The notes beneath the pieces were generated by a model. The model did not search any database and was not told where the DNA came from. It saw nothing but the letters and a program-made list of their open reading frames with translations. A DNA stretch of 64,000 nucleotides. It comes from Paraburkholderia acidipaludis NBRC 101816 (GTDB lineage Bacteria; Pseudomonadota; Gammaproteobacteria; Burkholderiales; Burkholderiaceae). Of the stretch, positions 55,900-63,780 are shown in pieces (the stretch's first letter is position 1; every line of letters starts with the position of its first letter). The DNA lies in NCBI RefSeq assembly GCF_000684975.1, contig NZ_BAXZ01000002.1:272984-336983 (forward strand), given 5' to 3'. Made by a program: the position numbers and the translations under genes.

Positions 55900-57057
55900 A
55901 TGAAAACAAACAATGTGCGTGCGATACACATAAGTCCATCAGCACTCGGGACATGGGACTCCATTTCGCAGTTCGTTGGGCTGACTCCTGCTGCGGGTAT
56001 GGGTCCTCGTTATCAAACGCTACCCAGGGTGGCCGTCATTGTGAACTCAGACGATGGCTTACCTCTGTGGGCTCCAACCTTGTTTCTGGCCCGAAGTGCG
56101 ACACGAAGCCGTGGAGTCACCGGCGACACTTGCCGGACCTATGCCGAATGTCTGATCGACTGGATTCGGTTCATCACCACAGCCGGAAGTACGCTGGAGC
56201 GCGTCAATGAGGAACTCCTTCAGCGATACCGCACAGAGCTTCGCCATGAGCGTGTTGGTCCCCGATATAAGACGTCGTCGGCCACCGCAAACCTCCGCGT
56301 TACTGTGGCCTCCAAATTCCACCTATGGTGCCAAAGCCACGGCTTCCCGTCTCCATTGGGTGCATTTCTTTTGGAGCGAGAGAAGGATGAGCGTCAAAGA
56401 CCACTTATGCCTCGCGTCCTTCACCGACATCCGCGTTTGCTCAACACGGATGAAATCAAGGGGTTATTTCAGTTCGCGCGGATGCCCTATAAGCTGGCCT
56501 TTCGGTGGGGCCTGACGACGGGGATGCGCCGGTTTGAGGTAGCTATGCTGCCGCGCTCGCTGCTTCCCACACCAGAACAATTGGAGCAGTTGGACGGTGA
56601 GTTCGCGTCGGTCGTAATTAGGCGAAAAGGCGGCAGAGAACTCGCGATCTATCCGCCAAAATCCTTGGTCGAAGAGACCAATTGGTACATCATGACTGAT
56701 CGGATTTCGCCTTTCGAAGAGTTCGACGATTACGTCTTTATAAATCAATTTCGATTTCCTGTGTCACGCCAGGCACTGACGAAGGAATTCCGTCGTTGCG
56801 CTGATTTGATAGGAAGTACCGCGACACTGCATCATCTGCGTCATACGTTCGCGGTGCACGTATTGAGGTACCTCGATAGTGCAAGAAAAGGGGAAATCGG
56901 AGTTGCAAAGAATTCGCTGAAGGTACTTCAGGTCCTTCTCGGGCACGCACACGTCGAAACGACCGAGATCTACCTACGCGCGGCGGAAGTCACAGGGCGC
57001 GATGCAATGGCCGCATTAGAGAGCCTTTACAGGACTTCCCATGAAACTGACGCGTGA
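55900..57057 (+). CDS. Tyrosine recombinase 1 of the trio
   Basis: A 385-residue tyrosine recombinase, RitA/Tn554 TnpA-like. A SAM-like N-terminal DNA-binding region (about residues 55-160) precedes the catalytic domain with R210 (TTGMRRFEV), H311-H-L-R314, H349 (LLGHAHVETTEIYLR) and nucleophile Y358: a full R-H-R-H-Y set. ATG 55900 follows AAGGTATCTAA. The stop overlaps the start of recombinase 2 by 17 bp, indicating coupled translation. It lies 90 bp inside the island, as expected for an integration module next to its att site. Confidence 0.92.
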   Translation: MKTNNVRAIHISPSALGTWDSISQFVGLTPAAGMGPRYQTLPRVAVIVNSDDGLPLWAPTLFLARSATRSRGVTGDTCRTYAECLIDWIRFITTAGSTLERVNEELLQRYRTELRHERVGPRYKTSSATANLRVTVASKFHLWCQSHGFPSPLGAFLLEREKDERQRPLMPRVLHRHPRLLNTDEIKGLFQFARMPYKLAFRWGLTTGMRRFEVAMLPRSLLPTPEQLEQLDGEFASVVIRRKGGRELAIYPPKSLVEETNWYIMTDRISPFEEFDDYVFINQFRFPVSRQALTKEFRRCADLIGSTATLHHLRHTFAVHVLRYLDSARKGEIGVAKNSLKVLQVLLGHAHVETTEIYLRAAEVTGRDAMAALESLYRTSHETDA

Positions 57058-58723
57058 ACGATCGGCTTTAGTCCATCGACTGGTGGATGAAAGTGGTCAT
57101 CTCGTCGCAACATTGGATTTATCTAAGCTCGAAGTTTCGCCCGTGATCGCCGCAGCGTTGTTGCGAGCCCACGACGCAGAATACGGACACACGGCAATCG
57201 AAACTCAGAAGCAGGTATTTCGCTGCATTCGAAAGTTTATTCTATGCTTGCAGCAATCAAAAATTGCTTTTCAGTTACCTCTTCCTTCATCGATCGCCAG
57301 TATGTTTCACGATTGGCTCGAAGCGTCTCATTTAGTCAGTAGCACCGCTCAGAGTCATCAGAATATTATCTTCACGATTCTACGCTGGTGCCGGCGCAAT
57401 ACCCCTGAAATTATCTCAGAACATTCGCATATCGGAGGGCATGGATTTGCGAGGAATGATCCGGAAAAAAGGAATGGTGTTGATGAAGATACGGTCAAGC
57501 TTATACTTGCTCGCTGCTACGACGAGATTGAAAAAATAGAGGCGAGGTTCGAGTTTGGTAGGCGCTTAGTTGAGGGGAGTTATGCGGAGAGCGAGGAAAA
57601 CAATTTGCTGTGTCGCACATTGATCGATTTGCTCAGAATTGGTAAGGGGCGGATTCCAAATCAGCATATTATTGTGAACTCAAAGCTTTCTCTTTCCCGA
57701 AGAGTGGCTGCGTGCGGAGGATTGCAATATGTTCGGTCTCTGGTGTATTTGACGACCGGAGATGTTTTTCCGTTCTATATGGCGGTCGTTACGCAAACGG
57801 GTGGCAATCCTATGGCAATTCGATTGTTAGAGTTGAACTGTATAAAGCCGCATCCGCTAAGAAGTGATCTCGAATTTTTATGCTGGGATAAAGAGCGCGC
57901 GAAATCTGAGCAACGTCAAGACTATCCGGTCGGTAAGAAATGGTCGGCCCCAAATATTGTTCGCCGGCTGCTGAAGTTAAATGAAAGCGTTCGACTGGAC
58001 GCGCGATCGAGCATGAAAAACAAGGTATTTTTGGCTCGGGGTTTAAGGCGGGATGAGCCGGAGGTACCCTCTGTGCAATCATTTCATAACTATCTGGCAG
58101 TCTTCATTGATAGATATAAGATTCAGGAGTTCGATTTTGAAGACATGAGAACTACTGTGGCCAGGGTTCTTCATAAGAATTCTCATGACATCGAGATCGC
58201 TAAAAAACGTTTAAATCACAAAAATGTGAAAACGACGTCCAGGTATACGTCAATTGAAGAGTTTCCGTTGCAATGGCATGAAAAAATTACTGAGTTTCAG
58301 GGGATTTTGGTAAGTCAGGGGCGCGTTGAAGGCGCGTCCAAGCGGAATGATGGTTATGAAGGGATTGCCAAAAAGCCTACTGAAACTGTATTCGGTTTCG
58401 GTTGCCGTGATCCCTTTGCTGGAGCTGATGGTGTTACACCAAAAGGAACGCGTTGCATTAATTTTACCGGGTGCAGCACGTGTATTGGGAGCGTAATTCC
58501 TCTTGATGATCCGCGTGTTATATCGAGAATCCTTGCTGCAAAGGTAGCATTGGAAGCGGCACAGCAAGATGCGCTTGTACATGGATGGTCAAGTCGATTT
58601 GAGGCCGTCTATGGTGATACACTTTCAATTATCAATACAACCATCTTGCCTTCCGTGTCTCCCACGGTCATGGAAAAGGCAAGGAAACTTATGAATGTCA
58701 GCAGTATCCCTGTCCTCGAATAG
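57041..58723 (+). CDS. Tyrosine recombinase 2 of the trio, variant catalytic box
   Basis: A 560-residue tyrosine recombinase-like protein. The N-terminal half is a helical DNA-binding region. The catalytic part shows R261 (NPMAIRLLEL), then E367-D-M-R370 where HxxR is usual, H393 (RLNHKNVKTTSRYTS) and Y402. The first His of the box is thus Glu, so strand cleavage may be slower or regulatory. After the Tyr a Cys-rich tail (FGCRDPF... TRCINFTGCSTCIGS) may bind zinc. The gene is clearly A+T-rich. It overlaps both neighbours (17 and, for the longest start, 29 bp). Confidence 0.88.
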   Translation: MKLTRERSALVHRLVDESGHLVATLDLSKLEVSPVIAAALLRAHDAEYGHTAIETQKQVFRCIRKFILCLQQSKIAFQLPLPSSIASMFHDWLEASHLVSSTAQSHQNIIFTILRWCRRNTPEIISEHSHIGGHGFARNDPEKRNGVDEDTVKLILARCYDEIEKIEARFEFGRRLVEGSYAESEENNLLCRTLIDLLRIGKGRIPNQHIIVNSKLSLSRRVAACGGLQYVRSLVYLTTGDVFPFYMAVVTQTGGNPMAIRLLELNCIKPHPLRSDLEFLCWDKERAKSEQRQDYPVGKKWSAPNIVRRLLKLNESVRLDARSSMKNKVFLARGLRRDEPEVPSVQSFHNYLAVFIDRYKIQEFDFEDMRTTVARVLHKNSHDIEIAKKRLNHKNVKTTSRYTSIEEFPLQWHEKITEFQGILVSQGRVEGASKRNDGYEGIAKKPTETVFGFGCRDPFAGADGVTPKGTRCINFTGCSTCIGSVIPLDDPRVISRILAAKVALEAAQQDALVHGWSSRFEAVYGDTLSIINTTILPSVSPTVMEKARKLMNVSSIPVLE

Positions 58724-58736
58724 ATTGGAGGGATAT

Positions 58737-60530
58737 ATGGGATCAAGTGGACGAAATGTAACGCACCTCGAACGTGTTCCGTTACTGGAAGACAAGGACC
58801 TTGCTATTCGGTGGGATGCCTTGATCCCATCTGGAAAGGGCACACGACATCAGCGACATGTCCTGGTGAAATCAACCAAGCAGCTATTCGAACTAATGTA
58901 TGGGGCGTCAAACATTAGAGGGAAGAACTACGGCGAAACAACGAAGCTGCAGAAGTTCGGTAAGTTGCGCGCGCTGGTGAGATGGATGGTGAGAAACTCG
59001 ATATGGCGCTTCTCCGATATCTCTCAGAAGGATATTGTTAAGTTTATTGCGAGTCGCCGTCCGAGAAAGGACGCATTGTCAGAGCACACAGTTGCAAGCT
59101 GGATATCGAAACTTCAGCTAATGTTTGATTTGGCAGGGAAGTACGATTTTTCGCTCACGGTGGATATTCGGACGATAGATGATCAAATATACGAAAAGGT
59201 TCGGGGGCGCCCCGCTCGGCCATGGAAATCTCTTGACGCCAATATAACGATTGCACTTATCAGGGATGCGCTTCAGTGGATTCAAGACTTCGCGCCGTTT
59301 TTTGAGAGCGTCGCAGAGGAGTCATGGCTCCGTAGCAGGCGCACGATTGGTCTCAGTAAAACTAAGCGCAGTGTTGTGTCAAATAAATTCTATAAGGAAA
59401 TATCCGAAAAGCCAGAGTATAAAAAATTGGCAGAGTCGCTCAATTTTTCTGGACCTATTTATAAAACAATCTCCGTAGGACTATCGGTCACGGAGGGTGC
59501 CTGTGCTTTTTTATTGCTGGTGCTTGTCGGTTTTCGAGTGAGTGAGTTGCTATCCTTGAATAAGGATTGTTTGATAGTCGAAGAGGTGGAAGGTAAATCA
59601 GGCCTTGGATATATCAAAGGGATCGCAGCCAAGAAGCAGGGGCGCGCGAGGCGCTGGGTAGCCGGGGTGCCAGTTCAGGAAGTAATTAATTTTCTGCTAC
59701 GTCTTACGAAACATACCCGGTCGCCACACATTAAAAGTCAAGCGCTGTTGCTGAGTCGATCGAAAGGCTCACCGCTATTCTGGATCGGATCAGCGCCTGC
59801 TCGGTGGGGTTCCCTGACATTGAGCAATCGAGTGAAATTATTCGCATGTAGTGGTATGAGAAAGGGAGGTGCAAAGGTTAGTCATTTGCACCCACATATG
59901 TTGCGAAAGACGTTTGCGCAGCTCGCCGTTTTACGAGACAAAAGTAGACTGGAACCTGTTGCTGCACAGTTGGGACACGTCTACCAATCGTTTACCGATA
60001 ATAGATACATCGGAATAAATCATGATTTGGCGACCCTTCTTGCAGAAGAGGATAGAAAAGAATTAGCTAGCGGACTAGAAGTATTACTGACGTCTACGGC
60101 GGTTGGGGGAAAAGGAGCTGCGGCTTTGAGCGCGGTTCGAGGGCAGGCTGCGAAATTTCGCGGTAAAAAGACGCTCCGTGCATTTATCGAAAAGCTGATT
60201 GACGAAGGCGTTTTACTGGGTCCTTGTCATTGGGGTTTTTGCGTTTACTCGCGTAGTCACTCCGCGTGTGATGGAAGTGACACCGGCCCGAATCTAGTAA
60301 ACCGGGCACCAGATATCTGTGCCGGATGCGTCAACTTGGCTGTGACCGAGAAACATATTTCGTGGTGGAACGATCGCGCTCGTGATCAGGAGCTGTTCTT
60401 GGCGCGCCCTCGTCTTCCTACGCAGACACGTTTAGTTGTTGAGGAGAAATTGAAAAAATCTGTTTCTGTGCTTGCTGGTTTGGTTAAGGCAAGTGCGGGC
60501 GTTGCATCTGCCAGTACCGAGAAGATTTAG
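58737..60530 (+). CDS. Tyrosine recombinase 3 of the trio, with Cys-rich tail
   Basis: A 597-residue tyrosine recombinase. A full catalytic set is visible: R267 (GFRVSELLSL), H387-M-L-R390 (HPHMLRKTFA), H414 (QLGHVYQ) and Y424 (DNRYIG). A 150-residue C-terminal extension holds a Cys/His cluster (GPCHWGFC... CAGC), likely a zinc ribbon as in RitC/TnpB-like proteins. The ATG at 58737 is chosen since TGGAGGGATAT precedes it; ATG 58695 in frame would add 14 residues and overlap recombinase 2. The downstream small gene starts 8 bp after the stop. Confidence 0.9.
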   Translation: MGSSGRNVTHLERVPLLEDKDLAIRWDALIPSGKGTRHQRHVLVKSTKQLFELMYGASNIRGKNYGETTKLQKFGKLRALVRWMVRNSIWRFSDISQKDIVKFIASRRPRKDALSEHTVASWISKLQLMFDLAGKYDFSLTVDIRTIDDQIYEKVRGRPARPWKSLDANITIALIRDALQWIQDFAPFFESVAEESWLRSRRTIGLSKTKRSVVSNKFYKEISEKPEYKKLAESLNFSGPIYKTISVGLSVTEGACAFLLLVLVGFRVSELLSLNKDCLIVEEVEGKSGLGYIKGIAAKKQGRARRWVAGVPVQEVINFLLRLTKHTRSPHIKSQALLLSRSKGSPLFWIGSAPARWGSLTLSNRVKLFACSGMRKGGAKVSHLHPHMLRKTFAQLAVLRDKSRLEPVAAQLGHVYQSFTDNRYIGINHDLATLLAEEDRKELASGLEVLLTSTAVGGKGAAALSAVRGQAAKFRGKKTLRAFIEKLIDEGVLLGPCHWGFCVYSRSHSACDGSDTGPNLVNRAPDICAGCVNLAVTEKHISWWNDRARDQELFLARPRLPTQTRLVVEEKLKKSVSVLAGLVKASAGVASASTEKI

Positions 60531-60538
60531 ATAACGTC

Positions 60539-60970
60539 ATGAATACGCGGCGCTCTCAAAACTCAAGTGATACCCTTAACGTACGTGAGCGAGTGCAGGC
60601 GGCTATTTTGTTTCTGCGTGAGAACAATGGGCCCAAAGCCATAACGGTCTCAGCGGTTTGCCGTGCTGCGAATGTGAGTCGAGCCAGTCTATATCAACAC
60701 CATCGCGACATTGTCGACGAGATTTCGCAGTCCACAAGGCCTGCCCTGGCGGCAAGTGCATCGAAGACAGGAAGCTCTCGACGCGTTAAAGGCACAGATC
60801 AGCGGGTGAGCGAGCTTGAGCATAGCCTGCGTGAGTCGGAAGCAAAATACCATGCGGTGCTATACATCTGTCTTGAGCAGCAGGCAGAACTCGTCGCCCT
60901 ACGACGCGAACTGGAGGGTCAACTTGCGTCTCCAATGCCGAGAGCCCGCGCCCGGACAATGAAGCGGTAG
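60539..60970 (+). CDS. Small HTH/coiled-coil protein (DUF6262/TnpC-like)
   Basis: A 143-residue protein. The N-terminal half has a TetR/KfrA-like helix-turn-helix (PKAITVSAVCRAANVSRASLYQHHRDIVDEI, about residues 32-63); the rest is a coiled coil (VSELEHSLRESEAKYHAV...) and a basic tail. It occupies the position of tnpC in Tn554 and of DUF6262 genes that follow recombinase trios. It is probably an accessory DNA-binding factor choosing orientation or sites. Start 60539, 8 bp after recombinase 3. Confidence 0.75.
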   Translation: MNTRRSQNSSDTLNVRERVQAAILFLRENNGPKAITVSAVCRAANVSRASLYQHHRDIVDEISQSTRPALAASASKTGSSRRVKGTDQRVSELEHSLRESEAKYHAVLYICLEQQAELVALRRELEGQLASPMPRARARTMKR

Positions 60971-61166
60971 TAAAAAAGGCGCGTAAGGGCATCAGTTCGT
61001 TTTCGGGGCACGCAGACGAACGGGTTTGCATGCCGCCCCGCGGCGGGCATGAACACAGCACTGTCGATGTACGAGTAACAAGTCGCGCATACATTGTTGA
61101 AATACGTGGTTTAACAGCTATTCTGCGAACGCTCTGAGCCTTACGTGAAGTGATATTCATGCGTTC

Positions 61167-61686
61167 TTATGCTGTTGATCGCATTGATTCGACGGCTTCT
61201 GCGATCACGCTGTTGACTTGAATCAACTTGACGTACTCGACCTTACCCGATTCATGCGCCAGCACTGCTTGGTAGAAGTTGAAATCCTTCCGGCGAGTAG
61301 CCTTACATTTCTCCTCGATCATTTTGATGATCGTCATCTTTTCTCTTGCGGGCGTGCGGACACCAAAAATGATCCCATCTAGGGCGCCGAAGTCATACTA
61401 CATCAACCGGAATTCGGGCGTGACCGTCCTCGCTTATAACCGACAACGACATGCCTTTTGGGACGGTGTGCGAGTGCGCGATACTACGATTCTGGCATTC
61501 AGGTACCACGCAACGTTTCGATTTCCTCCATTTTTGCAGCCGGCGGTTTATATTTCCAAATCGAACTTTCGCTTTTTCCGACTCATTTATAAATATTATT
61601 TTATTATTTCCGTCGTATTCGTCCAACACGGATTCGACTAGACTCATAACGGCCTTTCGATTTTCGCTATTAATGGTTTTTGGCAT
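61167..61686 (-). pseudogene. Decayed gene: Cys/His-motif N-terminus joined to DUF2971-like C-terminus
   Basis: From 61686 a frame of 97 codons reads MPKTINSENRKAV... with a zinc-binding-like CVVPECQNRSIAHSHTVPKG and MSLSVISEDGHA, then stops at 61393. In another frame from about 61391 to a TAA at 61167-61169 the sequence continues as YDFGALDGIIFGVRTP, KMIEEKC and RRKDFNFYQAVLAHESGK, which looks like the C-terminus of a DUF2971-type protein. The two parts probably come from one gene with an internal deletion and frame change near 61391-61419. The family assignments are from pattern memory and tentative. A+T content and position suit old island cargo. Confidence 0.5.
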
Positions 61687-62274
61687 TGATGTGTATATTT
61701 TGATTTGATATTATCGCTGCAATCAGTTTATTTTTCCTTGCGGACGGGGCTAGGGAAGATTAAATGCTATGCCAAGGTGATTGCTAATAGCCGAACATTT
61801 TCGATGAAAATAAACGATTGATCTAGTCCATGTAGCGTTGCATCAATATTCGGGCCGCCAAGGACTTCCGCAGTTGCGGCAGACAAATTGTGCGGCCTAT
61901 TGAGCCGGAACTGTCTGGCAGCCTTCACCGGAACGACTGGTTTCACCTAGAGAAGAGCCATTTATGGCCTGTCATGCAGACCATCTTCTGAGGGCCGACT
62001 TTGGCCGATGAGCCATCGAAGGCTCCGATTAACCGCCAATAACAACGCCCGGAGCTCCCGGGCGTCTTGACCTTCATTAGCGGCGCACTGTCTAACACTG
62101 GTGGAGCAATCACCCAGCGCGTCGCAGTTTCACGGCGCCCCCGCCTCGGCGGCGACATTGTCAGAGAAATCAAATCCAGTTCGAACTATGGAAGCAGTTC
62201 GGCCTTGACCTCGCAAGGGATGTTGCATTTTCGGTTGCAGGTCTGCAACATCTTGTGCAACATTAGCGGCCACC
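61687..62274. other. Long non-coding stretch of the island before the Fic gene
   Basis: 588 bp with no convincing gene on either strand. Contains a hairpin ACGCCCGG-agctc-CCGGGCGT (about 62046-62066), possibly an old terminator, and a repeat-rich operator region next to the Fic start. Confidence 0.5.
62221..62262. promoter_or_regulatory. Repeated TGCAACA/TGTTGCA half-sites, putative Fic operator
   Basis: TGTTGCA (62221-62227), GTTGCA (62234-62239), TGCAACA (62244-62250) and TGCAACA (62256-62262) form two nested inverted repeats; the inner one is GTTGCA-GGTC-TGCAAC. They end 12 bp before the Fic ATG, so a bound protein would block translation start or transcription. The Fic protein's own N-terminal winged helix, or the DUF2384 protein, is the likely ligand (inference). 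Confidence 0.55.
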
Positions 62275-63339
62275 ATGCCATTGACGCTACGCCAGCAGGA
62301 AATTTTCACGCGTTTTGTTGAAGACCCGCGACTTGAGCGTTCTGCGGGCGGCTTCGCCGATCTCGGCGTCGGCCGGACCACAGTGTCCCGGGAACTACGC
62401 AAGCTCGTCGACGCTGGCCTGCTAGAAGCGACGGGGAAGGCTTACCGGCTGAACCAGACATCGGACGCGTTCCTGCAATGGGATCTCTCACGCGCGCCGC
62501 ACCATCGACCGGCTGTCCGCTATGATCCGTATCTGCTCAGGCAATACCAGCCTGGCACGACCTTCCTCCTCTCGGATGAGCAACGGTCGGTGCTTGAGCG
62601 GGCCGGACACGTCGAGCGGGTTGAGCAGGCGCGCGACAAAGGAAAATCATACGACCGCGTGCTTCAGTCGCTGATGATCGACCTGACGCACGCGTCGTCG
62701 AATCTCGAAAACGTCGACATTTCGTGGCTCGACACGAAGACACTGATCGAATTCGGTGAGCGGCCAGAGGGACTCACGCAGCAGCAGCTCCGGCTCGTGA
62801 TGAATCACAAGGAAGCTATCTCGTTCCTGAAGGAGCATGCCGCCCAGCTCTCGTTCACCCAGCGTGACCTCTTCGATCTCCATACGTTGCTGATGCAGGG
62901 AGTGCACGGGATTGCGGCGGGCGCAATGCGCACGACCATCGTGAAATTCGACGACAGCCGGTATCTGCCGCCGGACAATCCGCATGTGCTCCGTGAGGCG
63001 TTGGAGTTGTTCTGCGAAAAGGTGTCGGCGATCGAAAATCCCTTCGAACAGGCGTTTTTCGCGATGGTGTTCTTGTCGTACATCCAGCCGTTTCAGGATG
63101 GCAACAAGCGTATGTCGCGTATCGCGATGAACATGCCGCTGTTCCGACATGCGCTGGCGCCGTTCTCCTTCGCTGACGTATGCCGCCACGATTACACGTT
63201 CGGCCTGCTGGCGTTCTACGAGCGCGGCCGGCACACGTTTCTCGCGGAAGCGTTCACTGCGGCATACGTGAAGTCGGCCGCGCGGTACGCCGAACTCGTG
63301 ACGCACGTGAATGAGGGAGGCCTCTTGGGCACACTCTGA
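62275..63339 (+). CDS. Fic-family protein with N-terminal winged helix; motif His replaced by Gln
   Basis: A 354-residue Fic/Doc-superfamily protein. Residues 1-60 look like a winged helix (LRQQEIFTRFV... VGRTTVSRELRKLVDAGLLE). Residues 141-146 are S-S-N-L-E-N, matching the inhibitory motif [ST]xxxE[GN], N-terminal to the Fic core as in class II Fic. The core motif reads Q271-P-F-Q-D-G-N-K-R-M-S-R: the catalytic His of HPFxxGN is Gln (codon CAG) and the usual second Gly is Lys, as in Doc. AMPylation is therefore doubtful. ATG 62275 (CACCATGCC) lies 12 bp after the operator repeats; a DUF2384 gene follows after 27 bp. Confidence 0.87.
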   Translation: MPLTLRQQEIFTRFVEDPRLERSAGGFADLGVGRTTVSRELRKLVDAGLLEATGKAYRLNQTSDAFLQWDLSRAPHHRPAVRYDPYLLRQYQPGTTFLLSDEQRSVLERAGHVERVEQARDKGKSYDRVLQSLMIDLTHASSNLENVDISWLDTKTLIEFGERPEGLTQQQLRLVMNHKEAISFLKEHAAQLSFTQRDLFDLHTLLMQGVHGIAAGAMRTTIVKFDDSRYLPPDNPHVLREALELFCEKVSAIENPFEQAFFAMVFLSYIQPFQDGNKRMSRIAMNMPLFRHALAPFSFADVCRHDYTFGLLAFYERGRHTFLAEAFTAAYVKSAARYAELVTHVNEGGLLGTL

Positions 63340-63366
63340 TCCTGTACTTGCGACCTAACTCGGCCA

Positions 63367-63780
63367 ATGGCTATGATGCACGTACCGCTTGATGGGAGGA
63401 TAGAGATCGACGCCGTCAACATTCCCAAGCATACATCGGGGGCTGACCTGAGCAGTCTGGCCAAGTTGGTCATGACTCTGTTCGATCGCTGGGATTTGTC
63501 CAGCGAAGATAAAGCGCTCCTGCTTGGCCTGGCAGTTGGAAATCAGGTGGCCTTGGTCCACTGGACCACACGAGAGCAGTACGAGCGTGTTGGGCATTTT
63601 CTCGGCATCCACAAAAGCCTCCGCCTGCTGTTTCCGCACAACCGCGACGCAGTGTATGGCTGGATGAAAATGCGCAACGGTGCCTTCGGCGGCATGACGC
63701 CTGTCGACATAATCAAAGAATACGGGTTCGCTGGCCTTTTAATGGTTCGAGCCTATCTCGATCACGCTCTGCGGCAGTGA
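63367..63780 (+). CDS. DUF2384 (MbcA/ParS/Xre antitoxin toxin-binding) domain protein
   Basis: A 137-residue protein. The N-terminal helical region (LAKLVMTLFDRWDLSSEDKALLLGLA) looks like the HTH-like part of Xre/MbcA antitoxins. The C-terminal GWMKMRNGAFGGMTPVDIIKEYGFAGLLMVRAYLDHAL is the typical DUF2384 toxin-binding end. These antitoxins normally precede a RES-domain toxin gene; none starts in the remaining 220 bp on this strand. It may be an orphan antitoxin or the partner of the Fic protein. Start ATG 63367; the ATGs at 63373 and 63376 are alternatives. Confidence 0.8.
   Translation: MAMMHVPLDGRIEIDAVNIPKHTSGADLSSLAKLVMTLFDRWDLSSEDKALLLGLAVGNQVALVHWTTREQYERVGHFLGIHKSLRLLFPHNRDAVYGWMKMRNGAFGGMTPVDIIKEYGFAGLLMVRAYLDHALRQ

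Noticed and set aside
60786..61160. 124-codon minus-strand frame overlapping the DUF6262-like gene
   Set aside because: Overlaps a better supported plus-strand gene; composition irregular and no motif.
61279..61641. Plus-strand 120-codon frame with a hydrophobic start
   Set aside because: Antisense to the decayed gene on the minus strand; hydrophobicity comes from A+T-rich antisense codons.
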